Positions 26,100 through 34,631 of a stretch of DNA of 45,265 nt are shown here, piece by piece. The first letter of the stretch is position 1. Each line of letters opens with the position of its first letter. The notes under the pieces were generated by a model that was given only the letters and a program-made list of their open reading frames with translations, searched no databases and had not been told where the DNA came from. The DNA is taken from NCBI RefSeq assembly GCF_002087075.1, contig NZ_MWSM01000001.1:1-45265 (forward strand), in the 5' to 3' direction. The position numbers and the translations under genes are program-made. This stretch comes from Streptococcus pseudopneumoniae ATCC BAA-960 = CCUG 49455 (GTDB taxonomy: Bacteria; Bacillota; Bacilli; Lactobacillales; Streptococcaceae).

Positions 26100-26729
26100 A
26101 TGGGAAAAATTGAAGTTATTAATCACCCGCTGATTCAACACAAATTGTCAATTTTGCGTCGTACAGATACTTCTACAAAAGCTTTTCGTGAGCTAGTAGA
26201 TGAGATTGCAATGTTGATGGGGTATGAAGTACTTCGTGATCTTCCACTAGAAGATGTGGAAATCGAAACACCAATTACAAAAACAGTTCAAAAACAATTA
26301 GCAGGTAAGAAATTGGCTATCGTTCCAATCTTGCGTGCAGGTATCGGGATGGTTGATGGTCTCTTGAGCTTGGTTCCAGCTGCTAAAGTTGGCCACATCG
26401 GTATGTACCGTGATGAAGAAACACTTCAACCAGTTGAGTATTTGGTGAAATTGCCTGAGGACATTAACCAACGTCAAATTTTTGTAGTAGATCCAATGTT
26501 GGCAACAGGTGGCTCAGCAATCTTGGCCGTTGACTCACTTAAAAAACGTGGCGCATCAAATATTAAATTTGTCTGCCTTGTATCAGCACCAGAAGGTGTA
26601 AAAGCCCTTCAAGAAGCTCATCCAGATGTAGAAATCTTTACAGCAGCCTTGGATGAACGCTTGAACGAACACGGTTATATCGTTCCAGGTCTTGGAGATG
26701 CTGGAGACCGCTTGTTCGGTACAAAATAA
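26100..26729 (+). CDS. upp: Uracil phosphoribosyltransferase
   Basis: Cytosolic salvage enzyme (209 aa, standard length) converting uracil and PRPP to UMP. Seen are [25 protein letters not shown], the flexible-loop [12 protein letters not shown], the PRPP-binding [14 protein letters not shown] (about 127-140) and the uracil-binding [24 protein letters not shown] begin at MGKIEV (26100) with GAAGGA upstream rather than at an in-frame ATG 7 codons earlier. Confidence 0.96.
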   Translation: MGKIEVINHPLIQHKLSILRRTDTSTKAFRELVDEIAMLMGYEVLRDLPLEDVEIETPITKTVQKQLAGKKLAIVPILRAGIGMVDGLLSLVPAAKVGHIGMYRDEETLQPVEYLVKLPEDINQRQIFVVDPMLATGGSAILAVDSLKKRGASNIKFVCLVSAPEGVKALQEAHPDVEIFTAALDERLNEHGYIVPGLGDAGDRLFGTK

Positions 26730-26818
26730 GATCGAAAAGAAGAATGACTTGGAAAAGTATTTCTAGTCACGAAAGGAGGTTGGGTTTTTGTTTCTGTCTA
26801 ATGAAAGCAGAGCAAAAA

Positions 26819-26848
26819 TTTGACCTTTTTTGACCAAGATATTATAAT
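26819..26848 (+). promoter_or_regulatory. clpP promoter with CtsR operator
   Basis: TTTGACCTTTTTTGACC (26819-26835) matches the reverse complement of the CtsR consensus GGTCAAANANRGTCAAA at all 17 positions. The -35 TTGACC (26820-26825) is inside it and the -10 TATAAT is at 26843-26848, 17 nt on. A further TTTGACC half-site follows at about 26866. CtsR represses Clp genes and lets go on heat or protein stress. Confidence 0.93.
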
Positions 26849-26902
26849 AGTCTTATCTTCAGTCATTTGACCAACAAAATTAAAACTCAAAAGGAGAAAT
26901 GA

Positions 26903-27493
26903 ATGATTCCTGTAGTTATTGAACAAACAAGCCGTGGAGAACGTTCCTACGATATTTACTCACGTCTTCTTAAAGACCGCATCATTATGCTGACAGGTCC
27001 AGTTGAAGACAATATGGCTAACTCTGTTATTGCCCAATTGCTTTTCTTGGATGCCCAAGATAGTACAAAAGATATTTACCTTTATGTCAATACACCTGGT
27101 GGTTCCGTTTCAGCTGGTTTGGCAATCGTTGATACCATGAACTTTATCAAGGCAGATGTCCAAACCATCGTTATGGGTATGGCAGCATCTATGGGGACGG
27201 TCATCGCATCAAGTGGAGCAAAAGGCAAACGTTTCATGCTTCCAAATGCAGAGTATATGATTCACCAACCAATGGGTGGTACAGGTGGTGGTACCCAACA
27301 AACTGATATGGCTATCGCTGCAGAACATTTGCTTAAAACTCGTAAAACCTTGGAAAAAATCTTGGCTGAAAATTCAGGTCAGTCAATCGAAAAAGTCCAT
27401 GCAGATGCAGAACGCGATAACTGGATGAGCGCCCAAGAAACACTTGAATATGGCTTCATTGATGAAATCATGGCCAACAATTCATTGAACTAA
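26903..27493 (+). CDS. clpP: ATP-dependent Clp protease proteolytic subunit
   Basis: Serine peptidase forming the tetradecameric ClpP chamber (196 aa). The catalytic triad is visible: Ser96 in [11 protein letters not shown], His121 in [10 protein letters not shown] and Asp172 in ERDNWMSA. Works with ClpC, ClpE, ClpL or ClpX in protein turnover, heat tolerance and competence control. RBS AAAGGAG. Its promoter carries a perfect CtsR site. Confidence 0.97.
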   Translation: MIPVVIEQTSRGERSYDIYSRLLKDRIIMLTGPVEDNMANSVIAQLLFLDAQDSTKDIYLYVNTPGGSVSAGLAIVDTMNFIKADVQTIVMGMAASMGTVIASSGAKGKRFMLPNAEYMIHQPMGGTGGGTQQTDMAIAAEHLLKTRKTLEKILAENSGQSIEKVHADAERDNWMSAQETLEYGFIDEIMANNSLN

Positions 27494-27505
27494 TAATCAA
27501 AGGAG

Positions 27506-27532
27506 GCAAACTCGACTGGGTTTGCTTTTTTT
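27506..27532 (+). terminator. clpP terminator
   Basis: Stem GCAAACTC/GGGTTTGC with a GACT loop and T7, abutting the next gene's extended -10. Confidence 0.8.
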
Positions 27533-27540
27533 GGTATAAT
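27532..27540 (+). promoter_or_regulatory. ylbG extended -10 promoter
   Basis: TGGTATAAT starting in the terminator U-tract. Confidence 0.65.
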
Positions 27541-27571
27541 AGGGAGAGATTTCTTAGAAAGAGGATTTATC

Positions 27572-27820
27572 ATGTTTGAAAAAGTCAATCGATCTGGCTT
27601 GATTATCTATCTTTACTATAATCGTGATGCCAAAAAACTGCAGGATTATGGAGATATTACCTATCATTCCAAGAAACATCGTTACTTACAACTCTATGTT
27701 CCAACTCAAGAAGTGGAGCAATTGGTCGGGCGCTTGAGCAAGGAAAAGTTTATCAAAAAAGTCAGAGTTTGTCATATCCAAGAACTGGAAACACCCTTTG
27801 TGGGCAACCTTTACCGATAG
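27572..27820 (+). CDS. ylbG: YlbG-family protein (DUF2129)
   Basis: Small conserved Firmicutes protein (82 aa) with the YlbG/DUF2129 pattern GLIIYLYYNRDAKKLQDYGDI, then YHSKKHRYLQLYV and EKFIKKVRVCHIQELETPFVGN. Cytosolic, no membrane helix. The function is not established. Located between clpP and livJ with its own promoter. Confidence 0.83.
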   Translation: MFEKVNRSGLIIYLYYNRDAKKLQDYGDITYHSKKHRYLQLYVPTQEVEQLVGRLSKEKFIKKVRVCHIQELETPFVGNLYR

Positions 27821-27855
27821 GAAAACGTTATCAGATAAAAATTTAAAGAAAAGTG

Positions 27856-27884
27856 TTGACAATTTTCTGATAATTCGATATATT
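27856..27884 (+). promoter_or_regulatory. livJ promoter with CodY box
   Basis: -35 TTGACA (27856-27861) and -10 TATATT (27879-27884), 17 nt apart. AATTTTCTGATAATT at 27861-27875 matches the CodY consensus AATTTTCWGAAAATT at 14 of 15 positions and fills the spacer, so bound CodY (with branched-chain amino acids) would exclude polymerase. Confidence 0.88.
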
Positions 27885-27921
27885 CTTAACAGACTATTTA
27901 AGAAATAAGGAGACAAAAAAG

Positions 27922-29082
27922 ATGAAGAAAAAATTTGCCCTATCGTTTGTGGCGCTTGCAAGTGTAGCACTTCTTGCAGCCTGTGGAGAAGTGAAGTCTG
28001 GAGCAGTCAACACTGCTGGTAACTCAGTAGAGGAAAAGACAATTAAAATCGGGTTTAACTTTGAAGAATCAGGTTCTTTAGCTGCATACGGAACAGCTGA
28101 ACAAAAAGGTGCCCAATTGGCTGTTGATGAAATCAATGCCGCAGGTGGTATCGATGGAAAACAAATCGAAGTAGTTGATAAAGATAATAAGTCTGAAACA
28201 GCTGAGGCTGCTTCAGTTACAACTAACCTTGTAACCCAATCTAAAGTATCAGCAGTCGTAGGACCTGCGACATCTGGTGCGACTGCAGCTGCGGTAGCGA
28301 ACGCTACAAAAGCAGGTGTTCCATTGATCTCACCAAGTGCGACTCAAGATGGATTGACTAAAGGTCAAGATTACCTCTTTATTGGAACTTTCCAAGATAG
28401 CTTCCAAGGAAAAATTATCTCAAACTATGTTTCTGAAAAATTAAATGCTAAGAAAGTTGTTCTTTACACTGACAATGCCAGTGACTATGCTAAAGGGATT
28501 GCCAAATCTTTCCGCGAGTCATACAAGGGTGAAATCGTTGCAGATGAAACTTTCGTAGCAGGTGACACAGACTTCCAAGCAGCCCTTACAAAAATGAAAG
28601 GGAAAGACTTTGATGCTATCGTTGTTCCTGGTTACTATAATGAGGCTGGTAAGATTGTAAACCAAGCGCGTGGCATGGGAATTGACAAACCAATCGTTGG
28701 TGGTGATGGATTTAACGGTGAGGAGTTTGTACAACAAGCAACTGCTGAAAAAGCATCAAACATCTACTTTATCTCAGGCTTCTCAACTACTGTAGAAGTT
28801 TCAGCTAAAGCTAAAGCCTTCCTTGACGCTTACCGTGCTAAGTACAATGAAGAGCCTTCAACATTTGCAGCCTTGGCTTATGACTCAGTTCACCTTGTAG
28901 CAAACGCAGCAAAAGGTGCTAAAAACTCAGGTGAAATCAAGGATAATCTTGCTAAAACAAAAGACTTTGAAGGTGTAACTGGTCAAACAAGCTTCGATGC
29001 AGACCACAACACAGTCAAAACTGCTTACATGATGACCATGAACAATGGTAAGGTTGAAGCAGCAGAAGTTGTAAAACCATAA
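27922..29082 (+). CDS. livJ: Branched-chain amino acid ABC transporter, substrate-binding lipoprotein
   Basis: Periplasmic-binding-type lipoprotein (386 aa). The signal peptide MKKKFALSFVALASVALLAAC ends in a lipobox (LAAC), so Cys21 is lipidated and the protein sits on the outer membrane face. Mature domain: IKIGFNFEESGSLAAYGTAEQKGAQLAVDEIN and VVGPATSGATAAAV, typical of leucine/isoleucine/valine-binding proteins. RBS AAGGAGA. First gene of livJHMGF under a CodY-box promoter. Confidence 0.95.
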   Translation: MKKKFALSFVALASVALLAACGEVKSGAVNTAGNSVEEKTIKIGFNFEESGSLAAYGTAEQKGAQLAVDEINAAGGIDGKQIEVVDKDNKSETAEAASVTTNLVTQSKVSAVVGPATSGATAAAVANATKAGVPLISPSATQDGLTKGQDYLFIGTFQDSFQGKIISNYVSEKLNAKKVVLYTDNASDYAKGIAKSFRESYKGEIVADETFVAGDTDFQAALTKMKGKDFDAIVVPGYYNEAGKIVNQARGMGIDKPIVGGDGFNGEEFVQQATAEKASNIYFISGFSTTVEVSAKAKAFLDAYRAKYNEEPSTFAALAYDSVHLVANAAKGAKNSGEIKDNLAKTKDFEGVTGQTSFDADHNTVKTAYMMTMNNGKVEAAEVVKP

Positions 29083-29099
29083 TAGAAAAATGTTGAAAT

Positions 29100-29126
29100 A
29101 GGGAATGAGCCTCGGACTCACTCCCT
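29100..29126 (+). terminator. Stem-loop between livJ and livH
   Basis: Ten-base stem AGGGAATGAG/CTCACTCCCT (one G-U), loop CCTCGGA side, followed only by a broken T stretch (GTTTCGATGTTT). More likely a partial terminator or 3' stabiliser letting livJ mRNA outnumber livHMGF than a full stop. Confidence 0.6.
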
Positions 29127-29198
29127 GTTTCGATGTTTAAGAACCTATCAAAAAGTGAGGGAAAACCCTCGGAATTATAAATAGAAAGAGTGAATCTT

Positions 29199-30068
29199 AT
29201 GCTCCAACAACTAGTAAATGGTTTGATTCTAGGTAGTGTTTATGCGCTGTTAGCACTAGGATATACCATGGTTTACGGAATTATCAAGCTCATCAACTTC
29301 GCCCATGGTGATATTTATATGATGGGAGCCTTTATCGGTTATTTCTTGATCAATTCTTTCCAAATGAATTTCTTTGTAGCTCTTATTGTAGCCATGCTAG
29401 CGACAGCTATTCTTGGTGTCGTGATTGAGTTCCTTGCTTACCGACCTTTGCGTCACTCTACTCGTATTGCTGTTTTGATTACAGCTATTGGGGTTTCTTT
29501 CCTATTGGAGTATGGCATGGTCTATCTGGTTGGTGCCAATACTCGTGCCTTTCCTCAAGCGATTCAAACAGTTCGCTATGATTTGGGACCAGTTAGCCTA
29601 ACAAACGTGCAGTTAATGATCTTGGCCATTTCCTTGATTTTGATGATTTTGTTACAGGTCATTGTCCAAAAGACTAAGATGGGGAAAGCCATGCGTGCTG
29701 TATCTGTAGATAGCGATGCGGCACAATTGATGGGGATCAATGTAAACCGTACGATCAGCTTTACCTTCGCTTTGGGTTCAGCTCTTGCGGGTGCGGCTGG
29801 TGTTCTGATTGCCCTCTATTATAACTCTCTTGAGCCTTTGATGGGGGTTACTCCAGGTCTTAAGTCTTTCGTTGCCGCGGTACTTGGTGGTATCGGAATC
29901 ATTCCTGGTGCGGCTCTTGGTGGCTTTGTGATTGGTCTATTAGAAACTTTTGCGACAGCCTTTGGGATGTCAGACTTCCGTGATGCCATTGTTTATGGAA
30001 TCTTGTTGTTGATCTTGATTGTCCGCCCAGCTGGTATCCTTGGTAAAAATGTGAAAGAGAAGGTGTAA
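29199..30068 (+). CDS. livH: Branched-chain amino acid ABC transporter permease LivH
   Basis: Membrane permease (289 aa, about eight helices). The LivH pattern LVNGLILGSVYALLALGYTMVYGIIKLINFAHGD begins at residue 4, and the EAA-like cytoplasmic loop is GKAMRAVSVDSDAAQLMGINV. The start at 29199 is preferred (AGAAAG about 8 nt before) over a GTG three codons upstream. It is followed 3 nt after the stop by livM. Confidence 0.93.
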   Translation: MLQQLVNGLILGSVYALLALGYTMVYGIIKLINFAHGDIYMMGAFIGYFLINSFQMNFFVALIVAMLATAILGVVIEFLAYRPLRHSTRIAVLITAIGVSFLLEYGMVYLVGANTRAFPQAIQTVRYDLGPVSLTNVQLMILAISLILMILLQVIVQKTKMGKAMRAVSVDSDAAQLMGINVNRTISFTFALGSALAGAAGVLIALYYNSLEPLMGVTPGLKSFVAAVLGGIGIIPGAALGGFVIGLLETFATAFGMSDFRDAIVYGILLLILIVRPAGILGKNVKEKV

Positions 30069-30071
30069 GCG

Positions 30072-31022
30072 ATGAAGGAAAATTTAAAAGTTAATATTCT
30101 ATGGTTACTCCTTTTATTAGCTGGCTATGGCTTGATTAGTGTATTGGTTTCAGTCGGAGTACTCAATCTATTCTATGTACAGATTTTACAACAAATTGGA
30201 ATTAATATTATTTTGGCTGTTGGTCTCAACTTAATCGTTGGTTTTTCAGGACAATTTTCACTTGGTCATGCTGGTTTCATGGCGATTGGTGCCTATGCAG
30301 CAGCTATTATTGGTTCTAAATCACCAACCTACGGTGCCTTCTTTGGAGCCATGCTGATAGGGGCTTTACTTTCAGGAGCAGTTGCCTTGCTTGTCGGAAT
30401 TCCAACCTTGCGTTTGAAGGGGGACTATCTTGCAGTAGCAACTCTAGGTGTTTCTGAAATTATCCGTATCTTTATCATCAATGGCGGAAGCCTTACAAAT
30501 GGTGCGGCAGGTATCTTGGGAATTCCAAACTTTACAACTTGGCAAATGGTTTACTTCTTTGTTGTGATTACAACCATTGCAACCTTGAACTTCTTGCGTA
30601 GTCCAATTGGTCGTTCAACCCTCTCTGTTCGTGAGGATGAAATCGCTGCTGAGTCAGTTGGGGTTAATACGACTAAAATTAAAATCATCGCTTTTGTCTT
30701 TGGTGCCATTACTGCGAGTATTGCAGGGTCACTTCAGGCAGGATTTATCGGTTCAGTTGTACCGAAAGATTACACTTTCATCAACTCAATCAACGTTTTG
30801 ATTATTGTTGTCTTTGGTGGACTTGGTTCCATTACAGGTGCCATTGTATCGGCTATTGTTCTGGGAATTTTGAATATGCTTCTCCAAGACGTAGCTAGTG
30901 TGCGTATGATTATTTACGCTTTGGCCTTGGTCTTGGTAATGATTTTCAGACCAGGTGGACTCCTTGGAACATGGGAATTGAGCCTATCACGTTTCTTTAA
31001 AAAATCTAAGAAGGAGGAATAA
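30072..31022 (+). CDS. livM: Branched-chain amino acid ABC transporter permease LivM
   Basis: Second membrane permease (316 aa). Family block NLIVGFSGQFSLGHAGFMAIGAYAAA, the coupling loop PIGRSTLSVREDEIAAESVGVNTTKIK and C-terminal helices ending in MIFRPGGLLG. Partners LivH; 3 nt behind its stop and 5 nt ahead of livG. Confidence 0.93.
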   Translation: MKENLKVNILWLLLLLAGYGLISVLVSVGVLNLFYVQILQQIGINIILAVGLNLIVGFSGQFSLGHAGFMAIGAYAAAIIGSKSPTYGAFFGAMLIGALLSGAVALLVGIPTLRLKGDYLAVATLGVSEIIRIFIINGGSLTNGAAGILGIPNFTTWQMVYFFVVITTIATLNFLRSPIGRSTLSVREDEIAAESVGVNTTKIKIIAFVFGAITASIAGSLQAGFIGSVVPKDYTFINSINVLIIVVFGGLGSITGAIVSAIVLGILNMLLQDVASVRMIIYALALVLVMIFRPGGLLGTWELSLSRFFKKSKKEE

Positions 31023-31027
31023 AACTA

Positions 31028-31792
31028 ATGGCATTACTTGAAGTAAAACAGTTAACCAAACATTTTGGCGGTCTAACAGCTGTTGGAGATGTGACTCTTG
31101 AATTGAACGAAGGGGAACTGGTTGGACTAATCGGTCCAAACGGAGCTGGGAAAACCACTCTTTTCAACCTCTTGACGGGTGTTTATGAACCAAGCGAGGG
31201 AACAGTAACCCTAGATGGTCACCTTTTGAATGGAAAGGCACCTTATAAGATTGCTTCTTTAGGACTTGGACGTACTTTCCAAAATATCCGTCTCTTTAAA
31301 GATTTAACCGTTTTGGACAATGTTTTGATTGCCTTTGCCAACCATCACAAACAACATGTTTTTGCTAGTTTCTTACGCTTACCAGCTTTTTACAAGAGTG
31401 AAAAAGAATTAAAATCTAAAGCTTTAGAATTGCTGAAAATCTTTGATTTAGATGGTGATGCAGAGACTCTTGCTAAAAACCTCGCCTACGGACAACAACG
31501 TCGTTTGGAAATTGTTCGTGCCCTCGCTACGGAACCTAAAATTCTCTTTTTAGATGAACCAGCCGCAGGTATGAACCCGCAGGAAACAGCGGAATTGACT
31601 GAGTTAATTCGTCGCATCAAAGATGAATTTAAGATTACAATCATGCTGATTGAACACGATATGAATCTGGTCATGGAAGTTACAGAACGTATCTACGTAC
31701 TTGAATATGGTCGTTTAATTGCTCAAGGAACTCCAGACGAAATTAAGACCAATAAACGCGTTATCGAAGCTTATCTAGGAGGTGAAGCCTAA
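31028..31792 (+). CDS. livG: Branched-chain amino acid ABC transporter ATPase LivG
   Basis: ATP-binding subunit (254 aa). Walker A GPNGAGKTT, Q-loop GLGRTFQNIRLF, the LivG insertion with KSKALELLKIF, signature LAYGQQRRLEI (a Y in the LSGGQ loop, as usual in LivG), Walker B ILFLDEPAAGMNPQE and switch IEHDMNLVME. RBS AAGGAGG. Confidence 0.94.
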   Translation: MALLEVKQLTKHFGGLTAVGDVTLELNEGELVGLIGPNGAGKTTLFNLLTGVYEPSEGTVTLDGHLLNGKAPYKIASLGLGRTFQNIRLFKDLTVLDNVLIAFANHHKQHVFASFLRLPAFYKSEKELKSKALELLKIFDLDGDAETLAKNLAYGQQRRLEIVRALATEPKILFLDEPAAGMNPQETAELTELIRRIKDEFKITIMLIEHDMNLVMEVTERIYVLEYGRLIAQGTPDEIKTNKRVIEAYLGGEA

Positions 31793-32502
31793 TGTCTATG
31801 TTAAAAGTTGATAATCTTTCTGTGCATTACGGTATGATCCAAGCAGTCCGTGATGTAAGCTTTGAAGTGAATGAAGGAGAAGTTGTTTCCCTTATCGGTG
31901 CCAATGGTGCTGGTAAAACAACCATTCTCCGTACCTTGTCAGGTTTGGTTAGACCAAGCTCTGGAAAGATTGAATTTTTAGGTCAAGAAATCCAAAAAAT
32001 GCCGGCTCAGAAAATCGTGGCAGGTGGTCTTTCACAAGTTCCAGAAGGACGCCACGTCTTTCCTGGCTTGACTGTTATGGAAAATCTTGAAATGGGAGCT
32101 TTTTTGAAGAAAAATCGTGAAGAAAATCAAGCTAACTTGAAGAAGGTCTTTTCACGCTTCCCACGTCTTGAAGAACGGAAGAACCAAGATGCAGCTACTC
32201 TTTCAGGGGGGGAACAACAAATGCTTGCCATGGGACGCGCTCTTATGTCAACACCAAAACTTCTTCTTTTAGATGAACCATCAATGGGACTTGCCCCAAT
32301 CTTTATCCAAGAGATTTTTGATATCATTCAAGATATCCAGCAACAAGGAACAACCGTCCTCTTGATTGAACAAAATGCCAATAAAGCACTTGCAATCTCT
32401 GACCGAGGCTATGTATTGGAAACAGGAAAAATCGTCCTATCAGGAACAGGAAAAGAACTCGCTTCATCAGAAGAAGTCAGAAAAGCATATCTAGGTGGCT
32501 AA
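31792..32502 (+). CDS. livF: Branched-chain amino acid ABC transporter ATPase LivF
   Basis: Second ATP-binding subunit (236 aa). Walker A GANGAGKTT, signature LSGGEQQMLAMGRAL, Walker B LLLLDEPSMGLAPI and the switch IEQNANKAL. Its start overlaps the livG stop by one base (TAATG), so translation is coupled. A second in-frame ATG two codons in is also possible. Last gene of the operon. Confidence 0.94.
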   Translation: MSMLKVDNLSVHYGMIQAVRDVSFEVNEGEVVSLIGANGAGKTTILRTLSGLVRPSSGKIEFLGQEIQKMPAQKIVAGGLSQVPEGRHVFPGLTVMENLEMGAFLKKNREENQANLKKVFSRFPRLEERKNQDAATLSGGEQQMLAMGRALMSTPKLLLLDEPSMGLAPIFIQEIFDIIQDIQQQGTTVLLIEQNANKALAISDRGYVLETGKIVLSGTGKELASSEEVRKAYLGG

Positions 32503-32523
32503 ACTAGTCTGGGAGACTAGTTT
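32501..32523 (+). terminator. liv operon stem-loop
   Basis: Perfect 9-bp stem AAACTAGTC/GACTAGTTT overlapping the livF stop; no U-tract, so perhaps a 3' stabilising hairpin. Confidence 0.55.
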
Positions 32524-32623
32524 AGGTTGCAGATGGAGATTACGAAGTAATCATCATCTACATTAAAAGGTTAATTTCTAATAATTGAAAAAATCGAATG
32601 AAACGTATCTTACCTTCATTCAC

Positions 32624-32649
32624 AGAGCTCGATTTCAGAGCTCTTTTTG
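32624..32649 (+). terminator. Terminator after liv operon
   Basis: Stem AGAGCTC/GAGCTCT followed by a T run; the likely real transcript end for livJHMGF. No gene in the 32503-32754 spacer apart from these hairpins and the acuB promoter. Confidence 0.8.
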
Positions 32650-32687
32650 CTAGGTTATTCATACTTTTCTGAATTTTGAAAAAGAAA

Positions 32688-32725
32688 TGTAAGCGTTTGA
32701 TAGATTTGCAAAAAGATTGTATAAT
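32688..32725 (+). promoter_or_regulatory. acuB-like gene promoter overlapped by cre-like site
   Basis: -35 TTGATA (32697-32702) and -10 TATAAT (32720-32725), 17-nt spacing. TGTAAGCGTTTGAT (32688-32701) fits the cre consensus except near its right end and covers the -35, the position expected for CcpA repression. Confidence 0.65.
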
Positions 32726-32754
32726 AGGGATAAGAATAGAAAAGGAGAAGTCTC

Positions 32755-33411
32755 ATGGCAGTTAAAGATTTTATGACCCGCAAGGTAGTTTATATTAGTC
32801 CAGATACAACAGTATCTCATGCAGCAGATTTGATGAGAGAGCAAGGGTTGCACCGCTTGCCTGTTATTGAAAATGATCAATTGGTTGGTTTGGTAACTGA
32901 GGGAACCGTTGCCCAAGCTAGCCCATCAAAAGCAACCAGTCTTTCTATCTATGAGATGAATTATCTTCTAAATAAGACAAAAGTAAAAGATGTCATGATT
33001 CGCGATGTTGTCACTGTTTCAGGCTATGCGAGTCTAGAAGATGCAACTTATCTGATGTTGAAAAACAAGATTGGTATTCTTCCTGTAGTAGATAACCATC
33101 AAGTCTATGGGGTTATTACGGACCGTGACGTTTTCCAAGCCTTTCTTGAAATTGCTGGTTATGGAGAAGAAGGAATTCGTGTGCGCTTTGTTACAGAAGA
33201 TGAAGTTGGCGTTCTTGGTAAGATTGTTTCTCTAATCGTTGAAGAAAATTTGAATATCTCCCATACAGTCAATATTCCGCGTAAGGATGGTAAGGTCATT
33301 ATCGAAGTGCAAATCGATGGATCAATTGATTTACCAGCCTTGAAAGAAAAATTTGAAGCAAATGGTATTCAAGTGGAAGAAATCACTCGCACTTCAGCAA
33401 AAGTCTTGTAA
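32755..33411 (+). CDS. acuB: AcuB-like protein: tandem CBS domains plus ACT domain
   Basis: 218-residue protein. Two CBS modules: residues 1-60 (VKDFMTRKVVYISPDTTVSHAADLM, then RLPVIENDQLVGLVTEG) and about 76-135 (VKDVMIRDVVTVSGYASLEDA, GILPVVDNHQVYGVITDRDVF). The C-terminal ACT domain runs from RVRFVTEDEVGVLGKIVSLI. Such pairs sense adenine nucleotides or amino acids. The name AcuB comes from the Bacillus acetoin-utilisation locus; no acetoin genes are nearby, so the job here is unknown. The cre-like promoter supports a carbon-metabolism link. Confidence 0.8.
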   Translation: MAVKDFMTRKVVYISPDTTVSHAADLMREQGLHRLPVIENDQLVGLVTEGTVAQASPSKATSLSIYEMNYLLNKTKVKDVMIRDVVTVSGYASLEDATYLMLKNKIGILPVVDNHQVYGVITDRDVFQAFLEIAGYGEEGIRVRFVTEDEVGVLGKIVSLIVEENLNISHTVNIPRKDGKVIIEVQIDGSIDLPALKEKFEANGIQVEEITRTSAKVL

Positions 33412-33414
33412 GAA

Positions 33415-33438
33415 GGGAAGCCGAAAGGCTTCTTTTTT
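33415..33438 (+). terminator. acuB terminator
   Basis: Stem GAAGCC/GGCTTC with a GAAA loop and T6. Confidence 0.88.
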
Positions 33439-33484
33439 CATAAAAAAGGGATTATAGCAAAAGATGGAAAGAAATGATAAAATA

Positions 33485-33493
33485 TGCTATAAT
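33485..33493 (+). promoter_or_regulatory. prfB extended -10 promoter
   Basis: TGCTATAAT, 26 nt before the start, with RBS AAAAAGGAG between. Confidence 0.6.
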
Positions 33494-33518
33494 GAAATGA
33501 TGTAAAAAAGGAGTATTT

Positions 33519-34614
33519 ATGGACATTTCAGTAATCCGTCAAAAAATTGACGCAAATCGTGAAAAATTAGCTTCTTTCAGGGGGTCTCTTTGACCTCGAA
33601 GGGCTAGAGGAAGAGATTGCCATCTTGGAAAACAAGATGACAGAACCTGATTTTTGGAATGATAATATTGCGGCCCAAAAAACGTCGCAAGAATTAAATG
33701 AATTAAAAAACACCTATAACACCTTCCACAAAATGGAAGAGTTGCAGGATGAAGTCGAAATTTTATTGGACTTTTTAGCTGAAGACGAGTCAGTTCAAGA
33801 AGAACTGGTAGAGCAGTTAGCCGAACTTGATAAGATGATGACCAGCTATGAGATGACTCTACTCTTGTCAGAACTTTATGACCACAACAATGCCATCTTG
33901 GAAATCCATCCAGGTTCTGGTGGTACTGAGGCTCAGGACTGGGGTGATATGTTGCTTCGTATGTATACTCGTTATGGTAATGCTAAAGGCTTTAAAGTGG
34001 AAGTATTGGATTACCAAGCAGGGGATGAAGCTGGTATCAAGTCAGTAACCTTATCATTTGAAGGGCCTAATGCCTATGGTCTTCTCAAGTCAGAAATGGG
34101 GGTACACCGTTTGGTGCGAATTTCACCATTTGACTCTGCCAAACGTCGCCATACATCTTTCACATCCGTAGAAGTGATGCCTGAGTTGGACGATACCATT
34201 GAAGTGGAAATCCGGGAAGATGACATCAAGATGGATACCTTCCGTTCAGGTGGTGCCGGTGGACAAAATGTCAATAAGGTTTCAACAGGTGTACGTTTAA
34301 CCCACATTCCAACTGGAATTGTTGTTCAATCAACAGTGGATCGTACCCAGTATGGAAATAGAGATCGTGCCATGAAGATGTTGCAGGCTAAGCTCTATCA
34401 AATGGAGCAAGAAAAGAAAGCTGCGGAGGTAGATTCCCTCAAGGGTGAGAAAAAAGAAATCACATGGGGAAGCCAAATCCGTTCTTATGTCTTCACTCCT
34501 TATACTATGGTAAAAGATCACCGAACTAGCTTTGAGGTTGCTCAGGTAGATAAGGTTATGGACGGAGACCTAGATGGTTTTATCGATGCCTATCTCAAGT
34601 GGCGAATCAGCTAA
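33519..34614 (+). CDS. prfB: Peptide chain release factor 2, with programmed +1 frameshift
   Basis: RF2 recognises UGA and UAA stop codons. Translation begins at the ATG 33519 (AAAAAGGAG upstream). The first 24 codons end CTT TGA at 33588-33593; the in-frame TGA is skipped by a +1 shift on CTTTGAC, driven by the internal Shine-Dalgarno-like AGGGGG (33579-33584) three bases before CTT, as in E. coli. The zero-frame leads into GAC CTC GAA and then [16 protein letters not shown]. Total 364 aa. The hydrolysis motif GGQ is in [14 protein letters not shown], and the tripeptide recognising UGA is expected upstream in domain 2 (near [15 protein letters not shown]). This is a whole-gene autoregulatory design, not a mutation. 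The next gene ftsE is 17 nt downstream. Confidence 0.96.
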
Positions 34615-34631
34615 GATAGAAAGGAACTCAC

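Noticed and set aside
26730..26818. Possible terminator after upp (GACTTGGAAAA/TTTCTAGTC)
   Set aside because: Pairing is poor and no T run follows.
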